64,000 nt of DNA, from assembly GCF_004000925.1 (NCBI RefSeq), contig NZ_BIME01000004.1, positions 372,001 through 436,000 on the forward strand, in the 5' to 3' direction. This document shows positions 17,131 to 26,207 of this stretch, in pieces (within the stretch, counting starts at the first letter, position 1; the number at the start of each line of letters is the position of its first letter). The position numbers were made by a program, and so were the translations under genes. The DNA is from Paenibacillus illinoisensis NBRC 15959. GTDB taxonomy: Bacteria; Bacillota; Bacilli; Paenibacillales; Paenibacillaceae. A model generated the notes under the pieces. The model did not search any database and was not told the DNA's origin. It saw only the letters and a program-made list of their open reading frames with translations.

Positions 17131-17946
17131 ATGTTTCTTAAATGGTTCAATCGCCTGATATTGTTGGTGTACGCGCTGCTGATTATCGTGCCGCTGTACT
17201 TCGTATTTGTATCCTCATTCAAAACAAGCAGCAACTTCTTTACCAGTCCATTCAGCTGGCCTGATCCGTTTACATGGGATAACGTTACGGGCATGTTTCG
17301 CAATCAACCAATGTGGCAATATTTCGGAAACAGTCTTGTCGTGACACTGGGTACGGTGGTGATTGAGCTGCTGCTGAGCAGCATGATTGCCTACGCCATT
17401 GTTCGCTGGGGCGGAAGCGTGGGTAAAATTGTGTTTGGCCTGTTTGTGGCTGGGCTTATTGTTCCTTCCCAGGTCAGCATGCTGCCGATCTACTCCCTTA
17501 CACGTACGCTGGGCTGGTCTGACAGTCTGACGGGCCTGATCGTTGTATCGGCCGCCATGCTGATGCCTGTCTCCGTATTCATGCTGACGGGTTTCATGCG
17601 CATGCTGAATGCCGAAATTCTGGAGGCGGGCAGCATGGATGGGGCAAGCGAGTGGCGCCTATACACACGGATTGCGCTGCCGCTGGCTGCGCCTTCACTT
17701 GCGGCAACGGCTACGTTCCTGCTGGTCATGGTTTGGAATGATCTGCTCATTCCGATGCTCATGCTCAGCAGCAAGTCCAAATTGACGTTACCGCTGGCAC
17801 TTATGCAGTTCCGCGGGGAGTACGTGACGAACTATCCGATGATGCTGACGGGAGTACTGGTGACGGCCATTCCGATGATTGTGCTGTTCATTTTGCTCCA
17901 GCGTTATTTTGTTGCAGGTCTGACAGCGGGTTCACTCAAGGGGTGA
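17131..17946 (+). CDS. CUT1 sugar ABC permease (MalG type)
   Basis: This 271-residue permease is the second membrane subunit. The EAA loop is EILEAGSMDGASEWRLYTRI, followed by PLAAPSLAATATF. The N-terminus VPLYFVFVSSFKTSSNFF and the C-terminal QRYFVAGLTAGSLKG are typical of MalG-like proteins. A 40-bp gap with an AGAAGGGAG site separates it from the first permease. With the binding protein it makes a complete importer apart from the ATPase. Confidence 0.92.
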   Translation: MFLKWFNRLILLVYALLIIVPLYFVFVSSFKTSSNFFTSPFSWPDPFTWDNVTGMFRNQPMWQYFGNSLVVTLGTVVIELLLSSMIAYAIVRWGGSVGKIVFGLFVAGLIVPSQVSMLPIYSLTRTLGWSDSLTGLIVVSAAMLMPVSVFMLTGFMRMLNAEILEAGSMDGASEWRLYTRIALPLAAPSLAATATFLLVMVWNDLLIPMLMLSSKSKLTLPLALMQFRGEYVTNYPMMLTGVLVTAIPMIVLFILLQRYFVAGLTAGSLKG

Positions 17947-18058
17947 GCTATTGGAAGGTGACGTGGAGGAGAGCGTATTTTTCATTGATTTCTGGATCAT
18001 TCTGCATAATAATGGTTTAGTGTCAGAATGACTACATAGAGATCAAGGAGCTATCGTT

Positions 18059-19276
18059 ATGACTAAACTGGAAGTGTTGCGGAATCCCAAGCAGCGCAAG
18101 CTGCTGTTTAGTGCCGGGATGAGCTGGCTGTTTGATGCAATGGAGGTTGGCATGATTTCCTTCATCGTGGCAGCTCTTGCCAAGGAATGGAGCCTCAGTC
18201 CCGGACAAGTCGGTGTGCTGACCAGTATCAACTCCATCGGTATGGCGCTGGGTGCATTGCTTGCGGGTGCACTCGCTGACCGTTTTGGCCGTAAGGCCAT
18301 TTTGATGTGGACCCTGTTAATCTTCACCATTGCGAGCGGTTTGTCTGCACTGGCGACCGGTTTTGCCGTACTGTGCGTACTGCGCCTGATTGCTGGAATT
18401 GGGCTTGGTGGCGAGCTACCTGTAGCCTCGACACTGGTATCAGAGTCCATGCCAACAGCAGAACGCGGCCGTGCCGTCGTGTTGCTGGAGAGTTTCTGGG
18501 CTGGAGGCTGGATTGTATCGGCACTCATTGCCAACTTTGTGATTCCTGAATACGGCTGGAGAATTGCATTTGCGATTGGTGCCGTTCCGGCATTCTACGC
18601 GCTGTATCTGCGCCGTGTCATTCAGGACCCGCCGCGTTACAAGCAAAACAAGACCATCCGGAAGACGACGTTCCGGGAGAAAGTGGCTGCAGTATGGTCT
18701 GCTCCGCATCGCCGGACAACCATCATGCTCTGGATCTTGTGGTTTACGGTAATATTCTCCTACTATGGCATGTTCCTGTGGCTGCCTTCCGTCGTGATGG
18801 CCAAAGGCTTCACTCTGGTCAAAAGCTTTCAGTACGTGCTGATTATGACCTTGGCACAGCTGCCAGGTTACTTTACAGCGGCTTATTTTATCGAGCGGTA
18901 CGGACGTAAATTCGTCCTGGTCGTTTATCTTACACTGACGGCAGTGAGTGCAATTGCTTTTGGTTTGGCAACAACTGAAGCGGCGATTCTCACCGCAGGC
19001 ATCTGCCTTTCTTTCTTCAATCTGGGGGCATGGGGTGGTCTGTACGCGTATAGTCCGGAACTATATCCAGATTCGGTTCGTTCGACAGGTGTGGGTCTTG
19101 CCACATCGGTGGGCCGCGTCGGGGGCGTACTTGCTCCATTGATGGTCGGCATGCTGGTTCAGCGTGAGGTAGCCATCAGCATGATTTTCACGATTTTCTT
19201 CGTGACAATCCTGATTGGGGCAGCAGCTGTACTGTTCCTTGGCCGGGAAACGAAGGGTCAGGAACTGGCAGAGTAG
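18059..19276 (+). CDS. Major facilitator superfamily transporter
   Basis: About 12 membrane segments are visible. The MFS signature GALADRFGRKAI lies between TM2 and TM3, and AYFIERYGRKFVL is the matching half in the second repeat. RLIAGIGLGGELPVASTLVSE resembles the sugar/aromatic-acid porter branch, which includes niacin and benzoate carriers. The gene begins 112 bp after the second permease and ends before a strong terminator, so it may be the last gene of the ssuD-like operon. In known sulfonate-degrading loci an exporter removes sulfite or an end product; import of a related substrate is equally possible. Confidence 0.88.
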   Translation: MTKLEVLRNPKQRKLLFSAGMSWLFDAMEVGMISFIVAALAKEWSLSPGQVGVLTSINSIGMALGALLAGALADRFGRKAILMWTLLIFTIASGLSALATGFAVLCVLRLIAGIGLGGELPVASTLVSESMPTAERGRAVVLLESFWAGGWIVSALIANFVIPEYGWRIAFAIGAVPAFYALYLRRVIQDPPRYKQNKTIRKTTFREKVAAVWSAPHRRTTIMLWILWFTVIFSYYGMFLWLPSVVMAKGFTLVKSFQYVLIMTLAQLPGYFTAAYFIERYGRKFVLVVYLTLTAVSAIAFGLATTEAAILTAGICLSFFNLGAWGGLYAYSPELYPDSVRSTGVGLATSVGRVGGVLAPLMVGMLVQREVAISMIFTIFFVTILIGAAAVLFLGRETKGQELAE

Positions 19277-19363
19277 ATGTAAATAAATTCAAGCGCAACT
19301 TTTGTGCGGGTCTGCCTGCCTACGGAAATGGAGGCTGGACAAGCGGCATAAGGTTGATACAAG

Positions 19364-19407
19364 AAGAGGCATAGCCCTGATATGACCATGGGCTCATGCC
19401 TCTTTTT
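19364..19407 (+). terminator. Terminator after the MFS gene
   Basis: AAGAGGCATAGCCC and GGGCTCATGCCTCTTTTT form a 14-bp stem with one mismatch and end in a T run. Confidence 0.9.
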
Positions 19408-19556
19408 GCTATATTCAAGGCCCTGTTTTTCATGCTCCATCGGTCCGATAGACGGCACTTTGGCGATATCCTATAATGACACTCGGGATGTCCATAAGGG
19501 AGGGTTCAGGGGAAAAAGTGGGGTCTGGACTCAGAATAATGGAGGTTAATTGAATC

Positions 19557-20387
19557 ATGAAAAACGATAATAAAATGGATCAAACGAATAAAATGGCTAC
19601 AAAGCATAATGTGAATGGAACGAAAAGTGCCAATGAACTGATCAGGGCCTATAGGTTAGAATTAAGTAAAATTGCTGGCAACATGGAACCGATCACCGTG
19701 AGTCGGGCAGTAACTCATCGGAGGGGGAAAAAGGCTGGCAAAAGAGCAGGACGAGTCAGTGTACTACTCAGTGCCTTTGCGATTGCTCTTGGCCTCACGA
19801 TGGCAGCTCCATCTGCGGGAGCTCAGAAGCTGGAGCAGGGCGTTCAAAGTGAGCATGTGCTGCAATTGCAGGAGCAATTGCGGGATCTGGGTTACTTCAA
19901 AGCCGGATTGACCGGATATTACGGTTCCATTACCAAAAGCGCTGTACGCAAATTTCAGCAGGCTCAGGGCCTGAGTGCGGATGGGATTGCAGGCCCGGCG
20001 ACACTGAATAGGCTGAACAAAAAGGCCAAAGCCGAAGGTGAGACGCTGCGCCAGTTGGCGAAGCTAATTCACGGGGAAGCGCGCGGGGAATCCTTTGAAG
20101 GACAGGTTGCTGTAGGGGCGGTCGTCTTGAATCGGGTGCAATCCAATGCATTTCCGTCATCCATCCCGCAGGTGATTTTCCAGAAAGGGCAGTTCACTGC
20201 GATTGATGATGGTCAGTTCAATACAAAGCCAACGGCTACTTCTTATAAGGCAGCACGGAAAGCTTTGAATGGTGTTGATCCGACGAATGGTGCGCTCTAT
20301 TATTACAATCCGAAGATCGCAACCTCGCTATGGAGCAAAAGCAGGCCGACACTCCTGACGATTGGGCAGCATGATTTTACGAGATGA
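19557..20387 (+). CDS. Spore-cortex/cell-wall hydrolase, SleB type
   Basis: The protein has three parts. Residues 1-65 are a long charged leader, followed by a membrane or signal segment (about 68-90, VSVLLSAFAIALGLTMAAPSAGA). Residues ~95-150 are a peptidoglycan-binding domain (HVLQLQEQLRDLGYFKAGLTGYYG). Residues ~165-276 are a Hydrolase_2 (SleB/CwlJ) catalytic domain with the likely catalytic Glu in LIHGEARGE, followed by AVGAVVLNRVQS and GALYYYNP. SleB enzymes open spore-cortex muramic-lactam peptidoglycan during germination. The ~65-residue cytosolic leader before the signal is unusual for SleB. The gene stands alone, and no sporulation promoter was identified by eye. Confidence 0.88.
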   Translation: MKNDNKMDQTNKMATKHNVNGTKSANELIRAYRLELSKIAGNMEPITVSRAVTHRRGKKAGKRAGRVSVLLSAFAIALGLTMAAPSAGAQKLEQGVQSEHVLQLQEQLRDLGYFKAGLTGYYGSITKSAVRKFQQAQGLSADGIAGPATLNRLNKKAKAEGETLRQLAKLIHGEARGESFEGQVAVGAVVLNRVQSNAFPSSIPQVIFQKGQFTAIDDGQFNTKPTATSYKAARKALNGVDPTNGALYYYNPKIATSLWSKSRPTLLTIGQHDFTR

Positions 20388-20439
20388 GGCAGGTTGAGGC
20401 AGTAGATAGAGCAAATACATTTTTTTAATAACAACAAGG

Positions 20440-20486
20440 AACCCCAGTTGTGTATGCTGCGCTTCTGCAGGTACGTGGCTGGGGTT
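20440..20486. terminator. Hairpin between convergent genes
   Basis: AACCCCAG and CTGGGGTT close a long imperfect stem with inner pairing GCTGC/GCAG. It lies between the sleB-like gene and the minus-strand gene ending at 20548. Confidence 0.7.
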
Positions 20487-20547
20487 TAACAATAATGTTA
20501 TCGTGGACAAATGATATCTCGGCACTGAAGTAAATATGAGTTTATTT

Positions 20548-21318
20548 TTATGGTTGGACCGTGAAAGGAATACTCAACGAAGTAGGCTCTACAATGGTCT
20601 CTCCGGTGTCATAGTCATAGATTCTATTGAAAACCAATTCAATGGATTCCAGCTTGTCGGGGTCATCTGTATATACGAAACCATAGCCCATATTATCCAT
20701 GACTACGCCGTCGTATTGATGATAAACATAAGGTTTCCTCATGAAATTACGATCTGCTGAGATGGGTTTACCCGTGTTCGGATGGATTGAATTCAAACCG
20801 TAAAATCCGATATTTTGATCCGTTGTATTTTCTACACTGTAGACGATTTTGATATAAGTCATATCAGAACCGATATCTTCTTGATTGAGAATTACAATGT
20901 TTTCTCGGGAATCCTCAGGAATCTCACGAGCCTCTAATAATTGAACATCCATAATATGAATCGTTAATGGCCCGAATTCAATACTTTGTTTCAGATGCAC
21001 AGCTTTTAACAGTTTGAGTTGTCCGCCGTAATCAAATGTGCCTGTATCTCCCGGTTCGGACAGAAGCGGAGATGGTGCACTTTCAAAAAGCTTATCCTGA
21101 AGATCGCTGGCAGCTTGCTCGAATGGATTATAATCTGGCTTAAGTCCTTTGTATGTTAGTTCTGCACGGAAAGGCTTTAAACCGGATTCCAAGACAAGCT
21201 CAGAATCAGCAGGGTGAGGCTGTAACGGATTGATTTCCAGTGGTGCAGATGTGGCATCATTGGAGCTGCCTGAACCGCCCAAAAGTGCAAGAGCGAGCAG
21301 TAAATGAAAAACAAACAT
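20548..21318 (-). CDS. Uncharacterised exported protein
   Basis: The 256-residue protein starts at the ATG at 21318, chosen because a hydrophobic signal-like segment (MFVFHLLLALALLGGSGSS) begins there and AAAGGGTG lies upstream. The open frame runs 33 codons further but that part crosses a perfect palindrome and looks non-coding. No lipobox Cys is present. The mature part is beta-rich (IEFGPLTIHIMDVQLLEAREI, YIKIVYSVENTTDQNIGF), resembling the immunoglobulin-like DUF4352/DUF5067 type of exported proteins found in Bacillales. No enzymatic motif is visible. It is transcribed alone. Confidence 0.65.
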   Translation of the reverse strand: MFVFHLLLALALLGGSGSSNDATSAPLEINPLQPHPADSELVLESGLKPFRAELTYKGLKPDYNPFEQAASDLQDKLFESAPSPLLSEPGDTGTFDYGGQLKLLKAVHLKQSIEFGPLTIHIMDVQLLEAREIPEDSRENIVILNQEDIGSDMTYIKIVYSVENTTDQNIGFYGLNSIHPNTGKPISADRNFMRKPYVYHQYDGVVMDNMGYGFVYTDDPDKLESIELVFNRIYDYDTGETIVEPTSLSIPFTVQP

Positions 21319-21388
21319 AAAATGCGGCACCCTTTCTCTTTGGAAAATAGCAATACAAATACATCGTACATAATCATAACAAAACAGT

Positions 21389-21403
21389 TCATGGTGACCA
21401 TGA
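21389..21403. promoter_or_regulatory. Perfect 15-bp palindrome upstream of the exported-protein gene
   Basis: TCATGGT-G-ACCATGA, 71 bp upstream of the chosen start at 21318. It could be an operator; no cognate regulator is recognised. Confidence 0.35.
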
Positions 21404-21582
21404 GAATATGGGCCCAACTTCAGCTAATAGCATATTGATAAGTTCTTGCTTGGGTCTAGTAGCAAGGGCCTATGCCAGACAAAGCGGGTTCGATCGATTG
21501 GTCATTTTGAAATGTAACCTAGACTACAGTCTGTTTGTTCCAAGTTTTTTACTAAGACAAAAGAGGAAAATATGCTTCACCA

Positions 21583-21611
21583 TTGGATTCGCCTGTCCAA
21601 TCCTGTACAAT
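21583..21611 (+). promoter_or_regulatory. Predicted sigma-A promoter of yaaA
   Basis: TTGGAT (21583-21588) and TACAAT (21606-21611) are 17 bp apart, about 40 bp before the yaaA start. The rest of the 337-bp divergent region (21319-21655) holds only the palindrome at 21389. Confidence 0.55.
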
Positions 21612-21655
21612 GGATAACGATAAAAACAACGGTAGATTAAGGATGGATCAGCACG

Positions 21656-22408
21656 ATGAGAATTATCATATCACCTGCCAAAAAGATGAAGATCGATACC
21701 GATCTGATGACCAGCGCGCAGATGCCGCGTTTTATAAACGAGTCAGAACAGCTGTTGAGTGTGCTCCAAAAGTTATCCTATGACGAGCTCAAAGCGTTAT
21801 GGAAGTGTAATGATGCAATCGCCGAACAGAACATGGAACGTATTCAAAAAATGAATCTAAAAGCCAATCTTACGCCAGCCATCTATGCCTATGAGGGCAT
21901 TCAGTATCAGTATATGGCAGCGGGTGTTTTTCAGCAGGAAGAACTGGCGTATCTGGAGCAGCATTTGCGCATATTATCCGGTTTTTATGGCATGTTACGG
22001 CCTCTGGACGGGGTTACACCTTATCGGTTGGAGATGCAGGGCAAGCTGCAAGGTCCGGGTTTCAGCTCGCTCTATCATTTTTGGGGCAGCAAGCTCGCAG
22101 ATCAGCTTCAATCAGAGAGCAATTGTATTCTAAATTTGGCTTCCAAAGAGTACAGCAAAAACATCATTCCTTTTCTGAGCGAGGAAACCCGATTTATCAA
22201 TTGTGTATTTGGACAAATGGTCAATGGGAAGATGGTTGAAAAGGCAACCCGGGCGAAAATGGCCAGAGGTGAGATGGTGCGGTATATGGCAGAGCGTAAG
22301 ATTACAGATGTACAGGAGATTAGAAACTTTGATCGGTTAGATTTTGTTTTCTCCGAAGAGAAGTCGGATGAGAGTAATTATGTATTTATATATCCAAAGG
22401 AGAATTAG
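21656..22408 (+). CDS. yaaA: Peroxide stress protein YaaA (DUF328)
   Basis: The family start RIIISPAKKMK is intact, followed by AIYAYEGIQYQYMAAGVF, RILSGFYGMLRPLDGVTPYRLEM and ILNLASKEYSK, all hallmarks of YaaA. At 250 residues it is of normal length. In E. coli YaaA is an OxyR-regulated protein that lowers free iron during peroxide stress and binds DNA. The role in Gram-positives is inferred from that. The start ATG has an AAGGATGG site upstream. It stands alone between a predicted promoter and a strong terminator. Catalase and a PerR-type regulator occur elsewhere in the window, but no PerR box was seen before this gene. Confidence 0.92.
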   Translation: MRIIISPAKKMKIDTDLMTSAQMPRFINESEQLLSVLQKLSYDELKALWKCNDAIAEQNMERIQKMNLKANLTPAIYAYEGIQYQYMAAGVFQQEELAYLEQHLRILSGFYGMLRPLDGVTPYRLEMQGKLQGPGFSSLYHFWGSKLADQLQSESNCILNLASKEYSKNIIPFLSEETRFINCVFGQMVNGKMVEKATRAKMARGEMVRYMAERKITDVQEIRNFDRLDFVFSEEKSDESNYVFIYPKEN

Positions 22409-22450
22409 CGAAAATTCATAGGTCACAACCGGATCTCCACAGCAACTCAA

Positions 22451-22502
22451 AAACCCCCTTCACCAACACCAGCAAATTTGGCTGGCATCGTGAAGGGGGT
22501 TT
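22451..22502. terminator. Bidirectional terminator
   Basis: AAACCCCCTTCAC and GTGAAGGGGGTTT pair perfectly over 13 bp, with an inner AGC/GCT pairing. A-rich and T-rich flanks serve both convergent genes. Confidence 0.9.
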
Positions 22503-22579
22503 ATCTTTAAACCGTTACACTTTACTCCACATGTGCACTCAACTTACATGTTTAACTCTAACTCAAAACTACATACCAA

Positions 22580-23944
22580 CTACCTCGCGCCAATATTTGT
22601 ACCGGATGGCGTACCCGAGCCAATCAGATCACTCCCTGCAGCAAGCTTCAGGAAATTACCCAGAACGGGCGTCCCATCGCTGCTGCGAGTTACAGATGGT
22701 ACAAGGGAGACAAAGTCGTCTGCAGTTGCGAGCAGGCCTTTGTCATTTACGCTCTTTTTGTTTTTCCACCAGACGTTGGTACTGCTGACGTCCGTTCCGC
22801 TTGTTTTGTCACTGGCGCCGCCCTGGAAGGACAGGTTGTTGGTGAAGATGTGGGTGCCTACATCAAAGGCAAAATTGCTTTGGCCGTTGTTCCAGGAGGT
22901 GTTATTTTTCATCTGGATCGAACCGGGATTACTGTTGTATGTGAAGCCATGTTTTTTATTATTAAAGGCAATACTGTTTTCCACAATATGATTCACGGCA
23001 ATTTTCTCGCCGCCTAGCTTGAATCCGTTTCCATCGCTATCGGTGGTGGATGTACCGTCGGAAGTAGCTCCATTGGCGTACGCAATACTGTTACGAATCG
23101 TGACCACACCGATAGCACCCGTATCCGTTTTGCTGTATAGATCCCATCCATCATCCACATTGTATGCTGCAATGCAGCCATCGAAGAGGTTGCCCGGGCC
23201 CACGGTCAATTTCGCGGCAAAGCCGTCTGCATCCTCGCCGTTATCAGGATCATAATTGTCGTGAGAGTAGGAGCGGATGACTTCATTGTAAGCAGGCCAT
23301 TCACTCTTGGCGGCGGTGGAAGCATATCGTCCCAGCTGAATCCCCGTATCCCGATTATGATGAGCCTCGATCTGCTCCAGACGGTTGTAACTGCCCCCGA
23401 TAAAAATCCCGTTATCGCCTGCCCCTTTTACTTCAAGCCCTTTAACCAACCAGTAGTCCCCGAACATTTGCAAGCCCCGATTCGTGGACGCAAAGGCTTG
23501 GGCCGAGAAATCGAAGATAGGCTTCTCCGTTCCGTAGGCAATCAGATTTTTGCGCTGTCCCGATGTCCCGCTGTTGCCTCGTTCAATGGTAACCGTTTCC
23601 GAAAAGCTGTAGGTTCCACCTCGCAGATAAATGGTCTTGCCCGGAGCAATCTGAGTCAGTGCATTTGCGAGTGTGGTTGGGCTTGCCAGTGTTCCCGGAT
23701 TGCTCGCTGATCCGTTAGGAGCGACATATAAATCACCAGCAGCGAGTGTAGCGGTAGTTGTCGAGGCAGCCTGTTCTGATGAATTTTGTGCACCATTCTC
23801 GATGAGTTCCAACGCTCCAGCGGACCCCCCGCCAAATAACAATACAGGAAAAGCAGCACACAGGCAGAGGCAGGCCATTTTCGATTTCAACGAACGTTCA
23901 GAGCGTACAGATGGATAATTAGAAACAGAAGGGAACCATTTCAT
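22580..23944 (-). CDS. Secreted right-handed beta-helix polysaccharide lyase (PL9-like pectate lyase)
   Basis: The protein has a signal peptide (hydrophobic core CLCLCAAFPVLLFGGGSAGA, cleaved near ALE), a short Ser/Thr linker, then a parallel beta-helix beginning LYVAPNGSASNPGTLASP. SHDNYDPDNGEDADGFAAKL and DDGWDLYSKTDTGAIG match the calcium-binding acidic loops and catalytic region of PL9 lyases such as PelL/Pel9. These cleave polygalacturonate by beta-elimination. The ATG at 23944 is used because AGGAGG lies 7 nt upstream; the longer frame to 24025 has no support. A perfect cre box 64 bp upstream indicates carbon-catabolite control. Fine substrate specificity cannot be fixed by eye. Confidence 0.85.
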   Translation of the reverse strand: MKWFPSVSNYPSVRSERSLKSKMACLCLCAAFPVLLFGGGSAGALELIENGAQNSSEQAASTTTATLAAGDLYVAPNGSASNPGTLASPTTLANALTQIAPGKTIYLRGGTYSFSETVTIERGNSGTSGQRKNLIAYGTEKPIFDFSAQAFASTNRGLQMFGDYWLVKGLEVKGAGDNGIFIGGSYNRLEQIEAHHNRDTGIQLGRYASTAAKSEWPAYNEVIRSYSHDNYDPDNGEDADGFAAKLTVGPGNLFDGCIAAYNVDDGWDLYSKTDTGAIGVVTIRNSIAYANGATSDGTSTTDSDGNGFKLGGEKIAVNHIVENSIAFNNKKHGFTYNSNPGSIQMKNNTSWNNGQSNFAFDVGTHIFTNNLSFQGGASDKTSGTDVSSTNVWWKNKKSVNDKGLLATADDFVSLVPSVTRSSDGTPVLGNFLKLAAGSDLIGSGTPSGTNIGAR

Positions 23945-24426
23945 TGTGAAACCTCCTTGGTTAATGGGATAGTGCATTTCGGTAAGGCACAGGTTCATCG
24001 TAAAACGTGTAAGCGTTATCAACAATAATCATTTCATTAGGTCAGCTATACAAGCCGGTATGTCAGACGTTGAGGTCTCAAGTGTTGCTATCTAAAAGGT
24101 GGTGCATAATCCTTACATTGGCAGATCGCCTTAATTTAACGAGCAATCATCTGAAATGAACGCGGGGAAGGGGTCAACTGGATGACAAAATGGCATGAAA
24201 ACAAGGTTGATCCACCGAAATGAACCTGGTCTTCATCAAACTTGGAAAAGACGGACTTAATTGGAAGATTATTTGTCCATGGATATAACTCAAAAAAGCC
24301 CCGATTACAGCTGCATTAGGCAGATGCCATCGGGACCCTTGCCACATGGTGGTCACGATCCAAAATGAATTTCGATACGGTACTACTTGCTAACCTCTTC
24401 TGTCACAGCTGTCCTTGTTTCGAATT
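23945..24426. other. Intergenic region between the lyase and catalase genes
   Basis: This holds the lyase promoter region and cre box, and a hairpin with arms CCCGAT (near 24299) and ATCGGG (near 24335) that may end catalase transcription. No gene is recognised in it. Confidence 0.5.
24008..24021 (-). promoter_or_regulatory. cre box (CcpA operator) of the lyase gene
   Basis: TGTAAGCGTTATCA matches the consensus TGWAAGCGNTWNCA at every position. It lies 64 bp upstream of the lyase start. Confidence 0.75.
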
Positions 24427-26019
24427 TTAATACGGATCTGCTTCGTGCCCGCGCCGGGATGCTTCTTCCGTGCTTGGTTCATGTTTCGGCTGAACCGTGG
24501 CACTGTCATCGGTCGGCACAGATGCCAGTCCTTCAGCTACACGGCGACCGTAGTCGGCATCGGCCTGAGTGAAGTGTGAGATCATGCGTTCACGAATGTC
24601 CGGTTTACATTTGGAGAGTGCATCAACCAGGTTGCTGACCAGTTCCTCTCGCTCCCAATCTTCAAACGCCCGGTATGTATCACCGGCTTGACCGAAGTCG
24701 TTAGGACGCGGAATTTTCTCCCGAACCAGACGACCTTCAATAAGAGGTTCATGCTCCTTGCCGCGTGGAGCCGCTTCGGAAAGACCCCCCAGAGAAGAAG
24801 GCTCGTAGTTCACATGCGGGTTCTGTCCTGGAGCGCGATCCACCTTGTACTGCATCTGACCACCGCTTTGGTTGGTAGCTACGCGATTTTTGGGAGCATT
24901 CACAGGCAGCTGCAGATAGTTCGCACCAACCCGGTGACGTTGGGTATCCGAGTAGGAGAAGGTGCGCCCTTGCAGTAATTTGTCATCCGAGAAATCCAGC
25001 CCATCCACGAGAACACCCGTGCCAAACGCAGCTTGTTCCACTTCGTTAAAGTAATCCTCAGGATTGCGGTTCAAGGTCATTTTTCCAACAGGCAAAAATG
25101 GAAATTGCTCTGGGGGCCACAGCTTGGTCGGATCGAGTGGATCGAAGTCCAGCTCCGGATGTTCGCCGTCTTCCATGATCTGAACGCACAGCTCCCACTC
25201 CGGGTAATCGCCCTGTTCAATCGCATGATACAGATCCAGGGTGGCATGGTTGAAATTCTGTCCCTGAATCTCGCTCGCGTCTTTTTGCAGCAGGTTCCGT
25301 ATCCCTTGTTTGAGGGGTTCCCAGTGATATTTAATGAGTACGCCCATGCCTTCTTGGTTTACCCATTTGTATGTATTGACGCCCGATCCCTGCATTTGGC
25401 GATAATTGGCCGGTATTCCCCATGGAGAGAAGAGGAACGTAATCATATGGGTAGCTTCTGGACTAAGCGAAACGAAGTCGAAAAACCGCTCCATGTCCTG
25501 TGCATTGGTCAACGGGTCCGGTTTAAAGGCATGTACCATATCCGGGAATTTCAACGGGTCACGAATGAAAAAGATTTTCAGGTTGTTGCCAACCAGATCC
25601 CAGTTGCCGTCTTCGGTATAAAATTTCACAGCGAAGCCGCGCGGGTCACGGAGCGTCTCTGGTGAATGCCCACCATGGATTACCGTGGAAAAACGGACAA
25701 ACACAGGGGTTTGTTTGCCTTTCTCCTGAAACAGACGAGCACGTGTATATTTGGATACGGGTTCATCACCCGCTGTTCCGTATGCTTCAAATATGCCATG
25801 AGCACCAGCACCGCGTGCATGTACCACCCGCTCAGGAATACGTTCGCGGTCAAAATGCGTAATTTTTTCGAGAAAATGATAATTCTCCAGCGTAGTGGGT
25901 CCCCGGCTGCCGACGGTTCGGACATTCTGATTATCAGTGACGGGATGGCCCTGACGATCCGTTAAAGTCTCTGGTGACGTGTCTGGGGAATGCTCTGAGT
26001 GTGAAGAATGATGATTCAT
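24427..26019 (-). CDS. katA: Monofunctional haem catalase
   Basis: The 530-residue clade-3-like catalase degrades hydrogen peroxide. The distal His lies in [15 protein letters not shown], with [25 protein letters not shown] and the active-site Asn in [14 protein letters not shown]. The proximal Tyr is in [12 protein letters not shown], a slight variant of the usual R-x-F-x-Y-x-D-T-H-R-H. The C-terminus adds about 40 hydrophilic residues rich in Ser, Glu and His. AAAGGAAAGG precedes the ATG. No PerR box was found in the 160 bp upstream, so peroxide control is not shown here. It is divergent from the helicase gene. Confidence 0.95.
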   Translation of the reverse strand: MNHHSSHSEHSPDTSPETLTDRQGHPVTDNQNVRTVGSRGPTTLENYHFLEKITHFDRERIPERVVHARGAGAHGIFEAYGTAGDEPVSKYTRARLFQEKGKQTPVFVRFSTVIHGGHSPETLRDPRGFAVKFYTEDGNWDLVGNNLKIFFIRDPLKFPDMVHAFKPDPLTNAQDMERFFDFVSLSPEATHMITFLFSPWGIPANYRQMQGSGVNTYKWVNQEGMGVLIKYHWEPLKQGIRNLLQKDASEIQGQNFNHATLDLYHAIEQGDYPEWELCVQIMEDGEHPELDFDPLDPTKLWPPEQFPFLPVGKMTLNRNPEDYFNEVEQAAFGTGVLVDGLDFSDDKLLQGRTFSYSDTQRHRVGANYLQLPVNAPKNRVATNQSGGQMQYKVDRAPGQNPHVNYEPSSLGGLSEAAPRGKEHEPLIEGRLVREKIPRPNDFGQAGDTYRAFEDWEREELVSNLVDALSKCKPDIRERMISHFTQADADYGRRVAEGLASVPTDDSATVQPKHEPSTEEASRRGHEADPY

Positions 26020-26207
26020 GGAGCACCGCCTTTCCTTTTGATGGATTCGAATATATATTTTCCCTGCATCGTTGTTCTATACATTTCTTGTAGTAAAAAA
26101 AGCTTGTCACTTACCTCATGGTGTGAGATAATTGACTTTTGCCCAGCGGCCTTTTTTGAACGGGAAATGTTGAGGACCGCTTGTATAAGAAGGAGGCTGA
26201 CCAAGGA

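Noticed and set aside
25033..25665. Open frame on the + strand across the catalase gene
   Set aside because: It is antisense to conserved catalase sequence and lacks a ribosome site.
26020..26180. PerR box before catalase
   Set aside because: No TTATAATNATTATAA-like sequence was found in the catalase upstream region.
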